The notes under the pieces: generated by a model
What the model saw: the letters and a program-made list of their open reading frames with translations, nothing else
Told to the model about the DNA's origin: nothing
Databases searched by the model: none
Program-made: the position numbers and the translations under genes
NCBI GenBank assembly: GCA_003520205.1
Contig: DOVG01000196.1
Span: forward strand, 1-6,322
From: Lachnospiraceae bacterium
Lineage (GTDB): Bacteria; Bacillota; Clostridia; Lachnospirales; Lachnospiraceae
DNA: 6,322 nucleotides
Direction: 5' to 3'
Shown here: in pieces, positions 5,054 to 6,322 of the stretch
Numbering within the stretch: the stretch's first letter is position 1
Layout of the letters: each line of letters starts with the position of its first letter

Positions 5054-6322
5054 TTACTGAAGCTCATTTCTGACTTCGTCAATCAGGGTAATATTCTTAT
5101 CATCCTTGTAGCAAAGTCTGGTAAAAAGCAGAAGTGATATAACACTTCCTGCAACCGTTAGAAGTATCATCCATACCGGAAGCGTAAAACTCATCTTACC
5201 AAATCTTCTATTCAGGACAAATCTTATAGCAGCCACAAAGACTCCCGTGATAATGCCTGAATAAATTATTGATTTCAGAATCAGACGAAGATTCTCAAGC
5301 AGAAGCATTTTCCTCTTCTGATTTTCGGTCATGCCCATGGATTTAAGTACAGAAAGCTCCTGATATCTTGACAGCCTCCTGCCCATTACTGAATTATAAA
5401 GGTTAAGCATACAGATAAGTGCTATTAGTAATGTGAAGCATGTCGCCACGATACTTACTATCCTGGTTATAGCACCCAAAAAATCGGTAAGTCCTGTCGT
5501 AAGTGACGCCGATCTTATAGCGCTATTATCGAATTCATCCTTAAGCTGGGACAGATTTCTGATCAGCCTCGAATCATCTGTATTAACATTAAAGAGCATC
5601 TGTCTTATTCCCATTATCCCAACCTTCTTTGGAGTAAGACTTCTTATATACTCACTTGTGGATTCAGGGACTATAAGCCACAGAGTAGAGCCCTTTAGAC
5701 TGTAATATTCCTCTATGTTCTTTGCATCTATATAACCTGAAAATGTTACCGGTATATCTATCTTTCTGACTTCGTCTGATTTAACATCATACTCGCCATA
5801 CATCATATGTATCTCCTCCCCGACTTTATAGTTAAGAGGCTTTTTTACTTCATAAGATGTATAGGCAGGTTTAAGCGCTCCTTCAAATGTAAACTCATAT
5901 TCATCTGTCGAAAGAATGACTGTATCATAAACCAGAACAGGATTTGCACCCGATATATCTACTCCGGCCTTCTTAGCTACCTCAGTGAAATCAGAGTCAG
6001 AAAGAGTTATGATATTTGCCTCAGGATTAGCCCATATATCCGTTGGCTCTAGAAAGTTTTCAACTACAATCTCCGGCTTCTCCTCAGGATAATACATATC
6101 TATTATTCTATTAAGATCAGTCCTGAACTCCTCAGTATAGTCTGAAAGAGATATATTATATCCCCCTAGTTCAATCTGCATTTCGATATAATCAGATACC
6201 TCATCTGATTTGACTATATCATCTCTTCCTGAGTAATACTGTGCGTCACTACTATCAAACATAAAGGAATACTCATAGCCCTTATATCGTGGTCCTACAG
6301 TTACATCCTCCTGATTCGTCTT
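5054..6322 (-). CDS. FtsX/MacB-type ABC transporter permease, C-terminal part (5' end cut by window edge)
   Basis: The frame is open from the right edge; the methionine at 6260-6262 is internal, because 20 more codons upstream are open (KTNQEDVTVGPRYKGYEYSF). The 422 visible residues are the C-terminal part of a larger protein. Counted from that methionine, residues 1 to about 260 are a hydrophilic extracytoplasmic domain without membrane helices. Three helices follow, at about 268-292, 330-350 and 362-382. Between the first and second lies RYQELSVLKSMGMTENQKRK (299-318), the cytoplasmic coupling-helix signature of FtsX-type permeases. A large external domain before the last three helices fits both MacB-like and BceB-like permeases, so I cannot tell them apart. 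The ATPase is not in the window. The downstream two-component pair suggests export of, or resistance to, envelope-active compounds (inference). It ends in TAA, 95 bases before the response regulator. Confidence 0.88.
   Translation of the reverse strand, partial: KTNQEDVTVGPRYKGYEYSFMFDSSDAQYYSGRDDIVKSDEVSDYIEMQIELGGYNISLSDYTEEFRTDLNRIIDMYYPEEKPEIVVENFLEPTDIWANPEANIITLSDSDFTEVAKKAGVDISGANPVLVYDTVILSTDEYEFTFEGALKPAYTSYEVKKPLNYKVGEEIHMMYGEYDVKSDEVRKIDIPVTFSGYIDAKNIEEYYSLKGSTLWLIVPESTSEYIRSLTPKKVGIMGIRQMLFNVNTDDSRLIRNLSQLKDEFDNSAIRSASLTTGLTDFLGAITRIVSIVATCFTLLIALICMLNLYNSVMGRRLSRYQELSVLKSMGMTENQKRKMLLLENLRLILKSIIYSGIITGVFVAAIRFVLNRRFGKMSFTLPVWMILLTVAGSVISLLLFTRLCYKDDKNITLIDEVRNELQ

Noticed and set aside
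5433..6052. Plus-strand open frames of 80-90 codons within the permease region.
   Set aside because: They lie opposite a clear FtsX-type permease frame, and their translations show no domain features.

Overview
The window reads as chromosomal DNA from a low-GC Gram-positive anaerobe, most likely a member of the Clostridia and perhaps Lachnospiraceae. That placement is inferred from the AT-rich intergenic DNA, strong AGGAGG-type ribosome binding sites, a YesN-like regulator and a small one-helix sensor kinase beside an FtsX-type ABC permease. No rRNA, tRNA, CRISPR array, transposase or phage gene was seen.

Left part (1-982, minus strand): azlC and the nearly complete azlD, the two membrane subunits of a branched-chain amino acid exporter. 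They are joined by a TAATG stop/start overlap. azlD runs off the left edge.

Middle part (983-3045): a 419-base AT-rich divergent control region, then a 547-residue regulator on the plus strand. The regulator has a degenerate response-regulator receiver domain at its N terminus and a two-helix-turn-helix AraC domain at its C terminus. Its promoter is near-consensus (TTGATA, 17 bases, TATAAT). It is followed by a predicted leader of about 152 nt containing several inverted repeats. Small motifs (CGTAAATTTT, TTTCGT/ACGAAA) recur in both orientations around this gene, which suggests autoregulation. A strong hairpin at 3127-3166 separates it from the convergent genes and probably stops transcription from both sides.

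Right part (3279-6322, minus strand): transcription runs from an FtsX/MacB-type ABC permease (C-terminal part only, cut by the right edge) to an OmpR-family response regulator and then a single-helix sensor kinase with no extracellular sensor domain. This is the usual layout of a transporter plus two-component module that senses or resists envelope-active compounds. The kinase probably takes its signal from the permease. The ATPase and the rest of the permease would lie beyond 6322. A consensus-like promoter in the 98-base gap before the response regulator could express the two-component genes on their own. The same gap holds an 18-codon small ORF with a good ribosome binding site that ends two bases before the response regulator start.

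Most genes here are familiar families. The less ordinary material is the control DNA around the AraC-type gene, the degenerate receiver in that regulator, and the overlapping promoter/small ORF upstream of the response regulator.
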